Assembly: GCA_937965785.1 (NCBI GenBank)
Contig: CALCKT010000011.1
Span: 62,001 to 126,000, forward strand
Reading direction: 5' to 3'
Length of the DNA stretch: 64,000 nucleotides
Origin: an uncultured Propionibacteriaceae bacterium
GTDB lineage: Bacteria; Actinomycetota; Actinomycetes; Propionibacteriales; Propionibacteriaceae
Both the position numbers and the translations under genes were made by a program. Positions 27,688 to 35,797 of the stretch are shown piece by piece. A model generated the notes under the pieces. The model saw only the letters and a program-made list of their open reading frames with translations, searched no databases and was not told the origin of the DNA. Numbering within the stretch: the stretch's first letter is position 1; each line of letters opens with the position of its first letter.

Positions 27688-27857
27688 TACCGACTCGATG
27701 CGTATTTATCCTCGCGGCGCTCTGTAAGTCGCCGGATGCTCTCCTGGGGTTCCCGTAACCGGAATACCCTGACTTCCGGGAGGAGTTGGTGAACGGGGCG
27801 AAGCGGCCCCGTCTCGTCGCCCCGGCTCCAGTGACAACCCGGAGAGGAGGACAGGGG

Positions 27858-28769
27858 ATGTCGAGCGCCATCACCGTCAGCGGACTGAGAAAAACATACG
27901 GGAGTTTCGTGGCGGTCGACGACGTCGACCTGCAAGTGGAAAGTGGGGAGGTGTTTGCCTTTCTCGGTCCGAACGGTGCCGGTAAGACGACCACCATCGA
28001 CATCCTAACGGGTGCGCAGCGACGTACCAGCGGTACGGTGAGCGTACTGGGACGTGACCCGCAGAACGATGAGCGCGAATGGCGCGCTCAGGTGGGGGTG
28101 GTGCCGCAGGGCACGGCGGATTATCAGGAACTCACGGTCCACGAGGTAATTGACCATTTCGCCACGTTCTACCCCGACCCCTTCCCGACCGAGCAGCTCA
28201 TAGACATGGTCGGTCTCAGGGCCAAGACCAAGACCTACACCACCAAACTCTCGGGCGGGCAGCGCCGGCGCCTGGACGTGGCGGTGGGTGTGGTCGGCCG
28301 GCCTCGGCTCCTCTTCCTGGACGAGCCGACTACTGGGCTCGACCCGGAGGCCCGGCGTGAGGCGTGGGAACTGGTGCGCCTGCTCACCGGTGAGGGAATG
28401 ACTACGGTGCTGACCACCCACTACCTGGACGAGGCGCAGGAACTGTCCCAGCGGATCGGTGTCATCGCGGGTGGGCGGATGTTGCACGTCGGTACCCTGG
28501 ACCAGCTGGCCCAGTTGACCGGTAGCCGGCATCGTGTTTCCTACGATCTCGATCCCCTGGTCGAGGTGCCGCCGGGTTTGGCGACGAGACTGGAAAGCGA
28601 ACCCCACAGCTGCCTCTATGCCACCGATGAGCCGACGGCGCTGCTACGGCTGCTGCTGGATGCAGCACAGCGACGAGGAATAGCGGAAATACCCGGCTTA
28701 CAGGTCACCCAGCCCAGCCTTGAGCGGATCTACATAGACATGATCGAACAGGCGAAGGAGCAGCGATGA
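27858..28769 (+). CDS. ABC exporter ATP-binding protein, DrrA-like
   Basis: A 303-residue ATPase. Walker A GPNGAGKTT (37-45), Q-loop VVPQGTADYQELTV, signature LSGGQRRRLDVAVG, Walker B LLFLDEPTTGLDPEARRE and switch His in TTHYLDEAQ. The C-terminal 80 residues are the usual DrrA-type regulatory extension. ATG 27858 has GGAGAGGAGGA upstream; an in-frame ATG 24 codons earlier lacks a site. It pairs with the permease at 28766 by a 4-base overlap. Such pairs export drugs, lipids or peptides; substrate unknown. Confidence 0.9.
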   Translation: MSSAITVSGLRKTYGSFVAVDDVDLQVESGEVFAFLGPNGAGKTTTIDILTGAQRRTSGTVSVLGRDPQNDEREWRAQVGVVPQGTADYQELTVHEVIDHFATFYPDPFPTEQLIDMVGLRAKTKTYTTKLSGGQRRRLDVAVGVVGRPRLLFLDEPTTGLDPEARREAWELVRLLTGEGMTTVLTTHYLDEAQELSQRIGVIAGGRMLHVGTLDQLAQLTGSRHRVSYDLDPLVEVPPGLATRLESEPHSCLYATDEPTALLRLLLDAAQRRGIAEIPGLQVTQPSLERIYIDMIEQAKEQR

Positions 28770-29632
28770 GCAGCGAATTTACGCAGGTTTCGATGGCAAC
28801 GGCTCCTAGGGCCGGTGCCGCGACGCGCAAACGACTCCCCGGGTTGGTTGAGGCGAGTCTGGCGCGGTCGCGGGTGGAACTGTTGACGTTCTTCCGCAAT
28901 TGGATGTCGCTGATTTTCAACATGGCCCTTCCGGTGCTGTTGATGCTCGTTTTCGGTGCCGTTTTCAATCAAAAAATACCGGGAACCAACGTTGATTATC
29001 GCCTGTTGTTCATCTCCGGGATGATCGGTGTCGGTGTGATGAGTACCACATTCCAGTCGCTGGCGCTCAGCGTCACCAGTGACCGGGACGAGGGTCTCAT
29101 CCGCAGGTTGGCCGCGTCCCCGATGCCGAGGGTCGCCTATTTTGTCGGGATCACGGTCAAGGCGCTCATTACGACGGTGTTCGAGGTCATCATCCTGATG
29201 GTTCTGGGAATGGTGCTCTACGGCCTTCCGATGCCGTCCGACGCCGTGCGCTGGCTGACCTTGGTGTGGGTGGTCCTGCTCGGGGTGAGTTCCTGTTCGC
29301 TACTCGGTATCGCGTACACGGCGCTGATCCCCAATTCCCGGGCCGCCCCCGGCGCCACCACCCCTCCGTTCATGATTCTTCAATTCGTTTCAGGGGTGTT
29401 CTTTCCGCTCTCGATGATTCCCGCCGTGCTCACCAGCATCGGCTACGCCTTCCCCCTGTTGTGGATGGCGAAGGGTCTGCGGTTCGTGTTCCTGCCGGAT
29501 TTCTTGGAGTCGGCCGAGCCGAGCGGGTCCTGGGATCTGGGTCTGGCGGCTGTCATCCTGATCGCCTGGACCGTAGTGGGTGGCATTCTGGCCGCTTTCG
29601 CCTTCCGTTGGCGTGGTCAGCGGGTGAAGTGA
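28766..29632 (+). CDS. ABC-2-type exporter permease, DrrB-like
   Basis: A 288-residue membrane protein with six likely helices. The ABC-2 features are a short cytoplasmic N-terminus, SRVELLTFFRNWMSLIFNMALP before helix 1, RRLAASPMPRVAYFVG in the loop after helix 2, and the late SGVFFPLSMIPAVLTSIGYAFPL. It forms the channel for the ATPase encoded upstream, with translational coupling (ATGA). A strong terminator follows at 29717. Confidence 0.88.
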   Translation: MSSEFTQVSMATAPRAGAATRKRLPGLVEASLARSRVELLTFFRNWMSLIFNMALPVLLMLVFGAVFNQKIPGTNVDYRLLFISGMIGVGVMSTTFQSLALSVTSDRDEGLIRRLAASPMPRVAYFVGITVKALITTVFEVIILMVLGMVLYGLPMPSDAVRWLTLVWVVLLGVSSCSLLGIAYTALIPNSRAAPGATTPPFMILQFVSGVFFPLSMIPAVLTSIGYAFPLLWMAKGLRFVFLPDFLESAEPSGSWDLGLAAVILIAWTVVGGILAAFAFRWRGQRVK

Positions 29633-29716
29633 AATCCGCGGCAGCGTCCTGCTTGGGTGTGCTGCTGGGAATGACCGGGTGGGGGGCGGCTGCCCGCCCC
29701 GCCCGGTATCGTGCCA

Positions 29717-29765
29717 AGGGTCCTGTCTCCGTAGTTTTTCTGGAGGCGGGACCCTCGACGTTTTT
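29717..29765 (+). terminator. Intrinsic terminator after the DrrAB-like exporter
   Basis: A 14-base-pair stem with two G-U pairs (AGGGTCCTGTCTCC, 29717-29730, with GGAGGCGGGACCCT, 29742-29755), followed five bases later by TTTTT. Confidence 0.85.
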
Positions 29766-29815
29766 CATTCAGGGCTTGCTGTTCATTCCTGATGAACTAT
29801 TGCTGAGTGTGAAAA

Positions 29816-32209
29816 CTATTCTTGCTCGCGATAATTTTTCTTGACGAACTCGGTCAGCTCGCATCTATTGGATATTCCGAGGCGGCGATAAATGTTTCGT
29901 AAATGGGTGTCCACCGTGCGTTTGCTCAGGAACAGCGCCTCAGCGGCCTGCGCATTGGTGCATCCCGCGGCCACCTGCTCGGCGACCTTCTGCTCGCTGA
30001 CGCTGAGTTTCGGGGGCTCGTCTCCGGTTCCCGGGTGAATGCCGTCGCGATGGATGGGGATGTCCGAGAAGTCGTTCACGGAGCGCCACGACTCCTCTGC
30101 GGCGCAGATGTCGTTTCGGAGGCATTCCGCCATCGCGTCCTCGTGGCAGGAAACAAATATGGTTCTGAGCTGGTGTTGCCAGTCCAGGATCAAGGGGTTC
30201 GTGAGTTTCGCCGAGGCCAGCAACCGGCCGGTGGCGAAATGTTTGTCTATGGCCAGTTGGACACTGCCCCTGCGGTGATCCAGATCCGCGGCGCAGTAGG
30301 TGGCGAACACGCGGAGAACGATGTGGGCCCTTTCGTAGAGCGGCGAAAGCGTTCCTGAGCTGCTGGAGTCCTTGCACAGGTAGCGCATCGCGAGTTCGCA
30401 GAACTGCCCGACGGCGGAGGCCCGCATGGCCTTGGCCACGCCGACAACGCGTGCGAGCAGTTCGCGGGCCAGTCTCAGGTCCCGGCGGTGGAAGGCGACC
30501 AGCGAATGAACGATGAGCACCCAGGTGTGCTCGGACCTGCGGGTGCTCGCGAGCGACCGTGCGCGCCAACACCACATCGAGGCCTCATCCGTCCTGGCGT
30601 TCATGCTCATGGCCAGCCCTGCGAGGCAACAGGCCATGAGCGGCAGCCCACCCGGGGACAAACCCTGCTGTGCGACCAGTTCGCGCAGCTGGGCGCCCGC
30701 GGAGCGCCGGGTGAAGGCGTGAAGGCCCGCCACGCCCGCCCGCATGACGGGGGCCGATGGATGATCACGGCGCGACATGGCGACGATTCGCCGGAGTGTG
30801 CGGCGGCGACGTTCGGGTTCGGTGCATGTGGTGGCCGGTGAGGTGATTATCCACGAGAGTGCCGCCGTGACAATTCGGGGATCACGCGGGTCAAGCGTCC
30901 CCAGAGCCCTTTCCGCCAATTGTGCCGACAGGACTGGATGTTCCAGGGCGACCAAGGGCGACAACACGTCGTAAGCGGCGTCAGGTAAACCGTCTGCGGC
31001 AATGAGCACCTCCAACGCAACCCCGAGCGCCGTCAAATCAATATCGGAACATATCGTGGCCAGCCGCGTGGCGGCCTTTCCTGCCGATTCATCCTTGAGG
31101 AATCGCGGCAGGGAACGCAGGATGTGGTTCCTTCCGCGAACATCGGCTGCATCGACCACCCGCCGGATCACATCAGCGACTTCCGGTCTCAGGCAGGAAT
31201 CCGTGTCCCCGGTGAACAGTTCGAGCAGACCGAGGTGATGCCCCTCGTTCACCGAGCCATCGTTCAGCAGGGGCATCAGGGCACGCCGGGCGGTGTCGAA
31301 GGTTTCGGCGTCGAGGTGTGTTCGCAGGCGCTGCCACAAGGCGGCATCCAAGTCCGGGGAAACCGGTTCCGATGAGATGGCCAACACCATGCGCCGGGCG
31401 TAATGGGTGCCCAGGCTGGTGCTCTCCAGCACCCGGTCGACCTTCACCGTGGAAACCCGATCCCCGCGCAGCGCGAGGCACAGGAGAAATATCGCCTGGT
31501 CGTGGGACCGGGGGAGCTGGGTGCGCACGACGTGGGTTATCGCGTCGGCCAGCGAATCGACGACGGCCGCCGTCGAGACCAGTTCGCCGTCCCTGGTGTG
31601 GCACAGCGCCGCCAGGAAAAGGTGCACCAGGATGGGGTGGCATTCGCAAAGGGCCTCGATCATCGCCCGGTGAACGTTCAGGGCATTGCCGGTCTGTGAC
31701 CGGACCGTGCGCCACACCTCCTCGGGGGGCATTGTGCGATGCAGCAGCAGCTGCGGTTTCAGATGGCTGAGGCGCGCCACGAGATTGAACTCGTCCTCGG
31801 TGTCCTCCGTGGCGATCACCACGTGCACGCCGTGCTGCACCAGGGTTTCGACGTGGGATGTTGGAGCGGGTTTCGTGCGGAACATCCCGCTGCCGTCGAT
31901 ACGGACGGTCCCGACCCCCAGATCGACGATGCGGGTGGACCAGGAGTCGCCGGGGAGCGTCGTTGCTTCCACCTGGCCGTCGCAACGACGCTGGAAGAGG
32001 ACGATCTCATCTCCATCGGGAGAACTGATCAGCTGGACCCGGCATTCCGGTTCAGCAGCGGCATCCAGCACCGTCCCGGACTCTGGGAGCTCCCACGCGG
32101 CTGATGCCGGGACGATGCTCAACGAGCCATGCCGACGGGCCCGGTCGCGAGGCGCCTTGACCCCATCCACCACCTCGACGGTTTCCGTTTCCACGATGAT
32201 GCCTTCCAT
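29816..32209 (-). CDS. Large LuxR-family regulator with helical-repeat body and no visible P-loop
   Basis: A 797-residue protein. Residues about 732-797 form a LuxR/GerE HTH: LSVSEQKVAEQVAAGCTNAQ, then ALFLSKRTVDTHLRNIYRRLG. The middle is a long helical TPR-like region. The family member type (LAL/MalT-like) usually starts with an ATPase carrying Walker A; here I find no GxxGxGKT, and the first 250 residues instead contain a beta-rich start and a helical segment. ATG 32209 directly abuts AGGAGG; GTG 32194 with GGAAGG seven bases upstream may be the true start. It converges on the ABC exporter and could control it. Confidence 0.8.
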   Translation of the reverse strand: MEGIIVETETVEVVDGVKAPRDRARRHGSLSIVPASAAWELPESGTVLDAAAEPECRVQLISSPDGDEIVLFQRRCDGQVEATTLPGDSWSTRIVDLGVGTVRIDGSGMFRTKPAPTSHVETLVQHGVHVVIATEDTEDEFNLVARLSHLKPQLLLHRTMPPEEVWRTVRSQTGNALNVHRAMIEALCECHPILVHLFLAALCHTRDGELVSTAAVVDSLADAITHVVRTQLPRSHDQAIFLLCLALRGDRVSTVKVDRVLESTSLGTHYARRMVLAISSEPVSPDLDAALWQRLRTHLDAETFDTARRALMPLLNDGSVNEGHHLGLLELFTGDTDSCLRPEVADVIRRVVDAADVRGRNHILRSLPRFLKDESAGKAATRLATICSDIDLTALGVALEVLIAADGLPDAAYDVLSPLVALEHPVLSAQLAERALGTLDPRDPRIVTAALSWIITSPATTCTEPERRRRTLRRIVAMSRRDHPSAPVMRAGVAGLHAFTRRSAGAQLRELVAQQGLSPGGLPLMACCLAGLAMSMNARTDEASMWCWRARSLASTRRSEHTWVLIVHSLVAFHRRDLRLARELLARVVGVAKAMRASAVGQFCELAMRYLCKDSSSSGTLSPLYERAHIVLRVFATYCAADLDHRRGSVQLAIDKHFATGRLLASAKLTNPLILDWQHQLRTIFVSCHEDAMAECLRNDICAAEESWRSVNDFSDIPIHRDGIHPGTGDEPPKLSVSEQKVAEQVAAGCTNAQAAEALFLSKRTVDTHLRNIYRRLGISNRCELTEFVKKNYREQE

Positions 32210-32556
32210 CCTCCTCGGGTGTCGTCCGTGACCTCCGGTACGTCAACCGTAGTAATTCCAGAGCCGATGCGGGAGAGGAAAAACGGAAAACTTAACTTCC
32301 GGTCGGGGGAAGGGTGCGGTTGCGATCCTGGGTGTTCTTGACCCGTGGCGACGAGGATCCGCGGAGCATCGGCGTGCGGTTCCCGGACCCCGTGACCTCC
32401 GGGGCGGGGCTCCCGCGGGATCGCAGGGAGCCGCGTCACCCCTTGCCAGAGACGTGATGAGTGGTTTCCGGGGGTGTGAATCGTGCCGCTCGTGTCTTGC
32501 TAGACTCCTCCCGCTGATCACCGTTGACGATCAGCTTGGTCACAAGGAGTTTGAAC
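32210..32556. promoter_or_regulatory. Divergent promoter region with extended -10 and 5' hairpin
   Basis: A 347-base gap between the LuxR-type gene and the SPFH operon. TGCTAGACT at 32498-32506 fits an extended -10 element for the plus-strand operon. Right after it GCTGATC (32513-32519) and GATCAGC (32529-32535) form a seven-base-pair inverted repeat at the expected transcript start, either an operator or a leader hairpin. No gene is seen in the rest, which includes an A-rich patch near 32277-32300. Confidence 0.5.
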
Positions 32557-33567
32557 GTGGCACTGCCCTGGATCGAAATTGTTGAATGTCTCGACCCGGA
32601 CCCTCAGCTCGTGCTGTGGCGCTACCCGGATCCCGACGGGCGGATCAAGTCCGGGGCGAAACTGATCGTCCGGGAGAACCAGAACGTCCTGCTCCTGGCG
32701 AAGGGTCAGGCCGCCGGTGTCTACCTGCCCGGCACCCACACCCTCCCGACCGGCAACATCCCGGTCCTGTCCAACCTCGCGGGATGGAAGTACGGGTTCG
32801 CGTCGCCGCACATCTACGACATCTTCTACATCGCGACCCGCCAGTTCGTCGACCTCAAATGGGGAACCCCGGCGCCGGTGATGATGGCCGACGAGAAGTT
32901 CGGGCAGGTCCGGGCGCGCGCGTTCGGGTCCTACTCCGCGCGCATCACCGACATTCCCCGGTTCTTCCGGGAGTACGCCGGCGCCTATCCGGTGCTGACG
33001 ATCCGCGACCTCGAGGTCCAGCTCCGCGACTACATCGCCGCGAAGTTCGGTGAGGTGCTGGCCACCCAGCGGATCTCCGTCCTTGACGTCGCCGCGAACC
33101 TGTCGGCGGTCAACGCGCGCCTGCAACCCGCCATCGCCCCCTACTTCCTGGACCTGGGGGTGACGCTCACCCAGTTCACCGTGACCTCGGTGACGCTGCC
33201 CGACGAGGTCAACGAGTACTACGACAAGGTCACCAGCATGAACATGATCGGTGACATGTCGCGGTTCCAGGCCTTCAACACCGCCATCGCGACCGCCAAC
33301 CCCAACACCGCGGTCGGGCAGGGCGTCCAAGGGGGAATGGCCATGGGCATCGCGATGGGGCAGGTGCAGCAACAGCTCGGCGCCCCGGCCCAGCAGGGTT
33401 TCCCCGCCCAGCCGATGCAGCCGACGCAACCGGCTGCGCCCACGCCGTCCACGGGGACGGACGATCCCGTCGAGCGACTCGCGAAGCTGAAGAGGATGTT
33501 CGAGGCCGGGCTCATCACCGCGGACGAGTTCAACGCCAAGAAGTCGCAGATCATCGAGGCCCTGTGA
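32557..33567 (+). CDS. SPFH-domain protein with C-terminal SHOCT motif (YdjI-like)
   Basis: A 336-residue soluble protein. The SPFH domain covers about residues 1-230: QNVLLLAKGQAAGVYLPGTH, FGSYSARITDIPRFFREYAG, and QRISVLDVAANLSAVNARLQ. A Gln/Pro-rich linker follows, then a SHOCT motif DPVERLAKLKRMFEAGLITADEF near 303-326, a short helix thought to mediate oligomerisation or targeting. There is no membrane helix. It resembles the B. subtilis YdjI group. GTG 32557 has AAGGAG seven bases upstream. It is the first of four overlapping or adjacent genes. Confidence 0.85.
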   Translation: MALPWIEIVECLDPDPQLVLWRYPDPDGRIKSGAKLIVRENQNVLLLAKGQAAGVYLPGTHTLPTGNIPVLSNLAGWKYGFASPHIYDIFYIATRQFVDLKWGTPAPVMMADEKFGQVRARAFGSYSARITDIPRFFREYAGAYPVLTIRDLEVQLRDYIAAKFGEVLATQRISVLDVAANLSAVNARLQPAIAPYFLDLGVTLTQFTVTSVTLPDEVNEYYDKVTSMNMIGDMSRFQAFNTAIATANPNTAVGQGVQGGMAMGIAMGQVQQQLGAPAQQGFPAQPMQPTQPAAPTPSTGTDDPVERLAKLKRMFEAGLITADEFNAKKSQIIEAL

Positions 33568-33791
33568 TGGCCGAGTCGTTCGTCGAGAGGATGCGCCGCC
33601 AGGCCGTCTCCGCGCCCAGGTCATCGATCCAATTCGAGGAGGAGAGGACGCGCGCCGAGACCCGCACCTGCCCCGACTGCGGTGCGCCGCGGTCCGAGGC
33701 CGACGGGATCGGGGAGTGCAGCTACTGCGGGCACGTCTTCGTGGCCGCCCTCGCCACCGAATACGCCCGAAACCCGCAGGAGTGCCCGTGA
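33567..33791 (+). CDS. Small zinc-ribbon protein
   Basis: A 74-residue protein. A charged N-terminal helix (ERMRRQAVSAPR, then EEERTRAETR) precedes a zinc ribbon with paired cysteines CPDCG and CSYCG. ATG 33567 shares its A with the SPFH stop TGA, and its own stop overlaps the next start as GTGA, so three genes are co-translated. A one-codon-longer GTG start at 33564 is possible. It probably acts as a partner or adaptor of the SPFH protein; this rests on context only. Confidence 0.75.
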   Translation: MAESFVERMRRQAVSAPRSSIQFEEERTRAETRTCPDCGAPRSEADGIGECSYCGHVFVAALATEYARNPQECP

Positions 33792-34396
33792 GCCACTCCA
33801 GCAACCAGCTCAACGCCCTCATCCCGCGCCTCGAGACGTTCCTGGGCAAACTGACGGCCCGCGCCCGCGAGGTGGCCGCCGAGGCGGCTGCCGCCTTCGC
33901 GGAGATGAAAGCCTCCGGTGACGAGAACACCAGCGTCGCGGCCCACACCCTCCAGGCCGGGGTGACCTCCCAGATCACAGGACTGGCGAACAAGGGCCGC
34001 GAGGTCTTCGAACAACAGTTCAAGGTGTTCGAGACGATCGACGACCCCGCGACCGAGGCCGCCTACGAACGCCTCGAGGAGTGGTTCGAGGCGTGGGAGG
34101 ACAGCCTTGAGACCATCGCCGAGGAGGCCTTCGCCGCCCCCGAGGCCAACCACGACCAGGCCGTCTGGGAGCAGGCCGTCGCCGAGTGGCGTGCGATCCG
34201 GCTCACATGCTCCCAGTGCGGGGCCCCCGTGCCGGTTCCTTACCTGTACCCCGTCGCGGTCTACCTGGGGTGCCGGGGATGCGGTTCCCGCACCACCTTC
34301 ACGCCGTCCTCGACCATGGTCGCGGCGACACGCGTCACCGCCAGGAGACGCCCCGACGATCCGTGGGTGGCTGGTCCCGCCCATATCGGAAACTGA
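33788..34396 (+). CDS. Coiled-coil protein with C-terminal zinc ribbon
   Basis: A 202-residue protein. Residues 1-130 are helical and acidic (LTARAREVAAEAAAAFAEMK, REVFEQQFKVFETIDDPATE, RLEEWFEAWEDSLETIAEEA). A zinc ribbon follows with CSQCGAPV and GCRGCGSR. GTG 33788 overlaps the previous stop. No family was recognised. Its helical part could pack on the SPFH ring or on the product of the next gene, but this is speculation. Confidence 0.7.
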   Translation: MSHSSNQLNALIPRLETFLGKLTARAREVAAEAAAAFAEMKASGDENTSVAAHTLQAGVTSQITGLANKGREVFEQQFKVFETIDDPATEAAYERLEEWFEAWEDSLETIAEEAFAAPEANHDQAVWEQAVAEWRAIRLTCSQCGAPVPVPYLYPVAVYLGCRGCGSRTTFTPSSTMVAATRVTARRRPDDPWVAGPAHIGN

Positions 34397-34426
34397 TCGG
34401 TTCACGAACCCAAGAAAGCAGGAAAC

Positions 34427-35587
34427 ATGCTGGGAAAATTCTTCAAGAAGGCCAAGGAGACCGTCTCCGGGATCAGCGACGCCGTGCGCGGTGTGGAGCA
34501 CGTCGACTGGATCACCCACGCCTTCCCGTACAGCCTTGAGATGATGATGGGCCCCGACGAGGCCCGTGACCTCTCGCGTCCCCTTCCCCCGGCCGGTCTC
34601 GACCCGGCCGCCGTCCAGTACGCCGATGCCTGGTACGGGATCTGGGCGCGGGTGCGTGACGGGCACGTCGTGCCGGTGCAGGCCGTCGAGGCCGGTGACG
34701 TCGCGGGGGCGCAGCAGGCGCTGGCCCAGTGGGAGGCTCAGCTGGCGCAGGCCGACGTGGAACAGGCCCGGCTCGGTGAGTTCCGGGGCAACCGTCATCT
34801 GCTGCTGGCCAACTCGGACATCCACACCACGCTGGGGGCCATGGTCGAGGAGGTGCGAGAGTACATCGGGCTGCGCATCTCCGGTCAGGACGCCATGGAG
34901 CACGCCACCGGGGCGATCACCCGGGTGGTGTCGATCCACACCTCGATGAACAATGCGCTGCTCGGGTTCTACCACGACCCCTCCGGTGCCGCCGCCCGCG
35001 CCGCCGAGAACGCCGCCTTCGCGCCCATCGAGGCGATGCGACAGGTCAACCCGGCCGCCCCTGAACTCCAGCCGGTGCTCGGGGTCTCCCTGCACGACTG
35101 GGTCGCGGCGTCGGCGAAGATGCACGCCGGGGTCCCGGGCGACGAGATCGCGCGCATCCTCGGTGTCGAACGTCCCCAGTGGGATCAGGCGTCGGCGGAA
35201 TGGACCCAGCGCGTCCAGATGTTCCCGATGACGGTTGGGATGGAGTACGCGAACCTCATGTCCCGTCCCCACCCGAAGTTCGACGCGGCGGGTTCCGCAG
35301 GTGGGGCGCCGTCGAACGCGGCCCGGCTGTCCACCGACCGTGACTTCTACATCGAGTGCGCGGCCGCCGCGGCCGCCGCCACCGAGGCGGGCCTCGACGC
35401 GGGCGGCTACCTCGAGTCCAACTACGGGGTCACCGTCGCCCAGGTCGGCAGCGCCGGGGTGAACTGGATGATGGACCTGCGCAACGCCGATTCCCTCATC
35501 ACCTTGCAGCAGGCCAAGCAGCGGGAGATCGCCGCCCGGATCGCGTCCCAGACCGGTCCCGGGATCGCCGACGACATCCAGTTCTGA
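34427..35587 (+). CDS. Unrecognised 386-residue protein, last gene of the SPFH operon
   Basis: A 386-residue soluble, Ala-rich, mostly helical protein beginning MLGKFFKKAKETVSGISDAV, an amphipathic N-terminal helix that could bind membrane. Recognisable features are an Ala/Gln-rich segment (AGAQQALAQWEAQLAQADVE) and repeated acidic helices; no catalytic motif was found. AGGAAAC precedes ATG, 30 bases after the third gene. It is always read with the SPFH gene here, so it may be a client or effector. A 17-base-pair terminator follows. Confidence 0.7.
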   Translation: MLGKFFKKAKETVSGISDAVRGVEHVDWITHAFPYSLEMMMGPDEARDLSRPLPPAGLDPAAVQYADAWYGIWARVRDGHVVPVQAVEAGDVAGAQQALAQWEAQLAQADVEQARLGEFRGNRHLLLANSDIHTTLGAMVEEVREYIGLRISGQDAMEHATGAITRVVSIHTSMNNALLGFYHDPSGAAARAAENAAFAPIEAMRQVNPAAPELQPVLGVSLHDWVAASAKMHAGVPGDEIARILGVERPQWDQASAEWTQRVQMFPMTVGMEYANLMSRPHPKFDAAGSAGGAPSNAARLSTDRDFYIECAAAAAAATEAGLDAGGYLESNYGVTVAQVGSAGVNWMMDLRNADSLITLQQAKQREIAARIASQTGPGIADDIQF

Positions 35588-35602
35588 AAACACCAACCGA
35601 CC

Positions 35603-35655
35603 GATTCGGGCCGCGGGCGTCACGCCCGCGGCCCGAATCAACTTTTGGTTTATTT
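35603..35655 (+). terminator. Intrinsic terminator after the SPFH/zinc-ribbon operon
   Basis: A perfect 17-base-pair stem (35603-35619 with 35623-35639) around a three-base loop TCA, followed by AACTTTTGGTTTATTT. One of the strongest terminators in the window. Confidence 0.92.
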
Positions 35656-35797
35656 CCGCAGCTCTCCCGTCTCCGTCGGCCTACGATGAACCACAACACA
35701 CCTTCTGGTGCGAGAGCGAAACGTTCGCGACGGCTGCGCAACGACGTTTCAGGGCGGTGTGGTGACGCGGCCCCGGGGACATGTGGAGACGATGATT

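Noticed and set aside
33722..35641. Minus-strand open frame of 639 codons opposite the SPFH operon
   Set aside because: It runs through a strong plus-strand terminator and has no motif; the plus-strand genes have ribosome sites and coupled starts.
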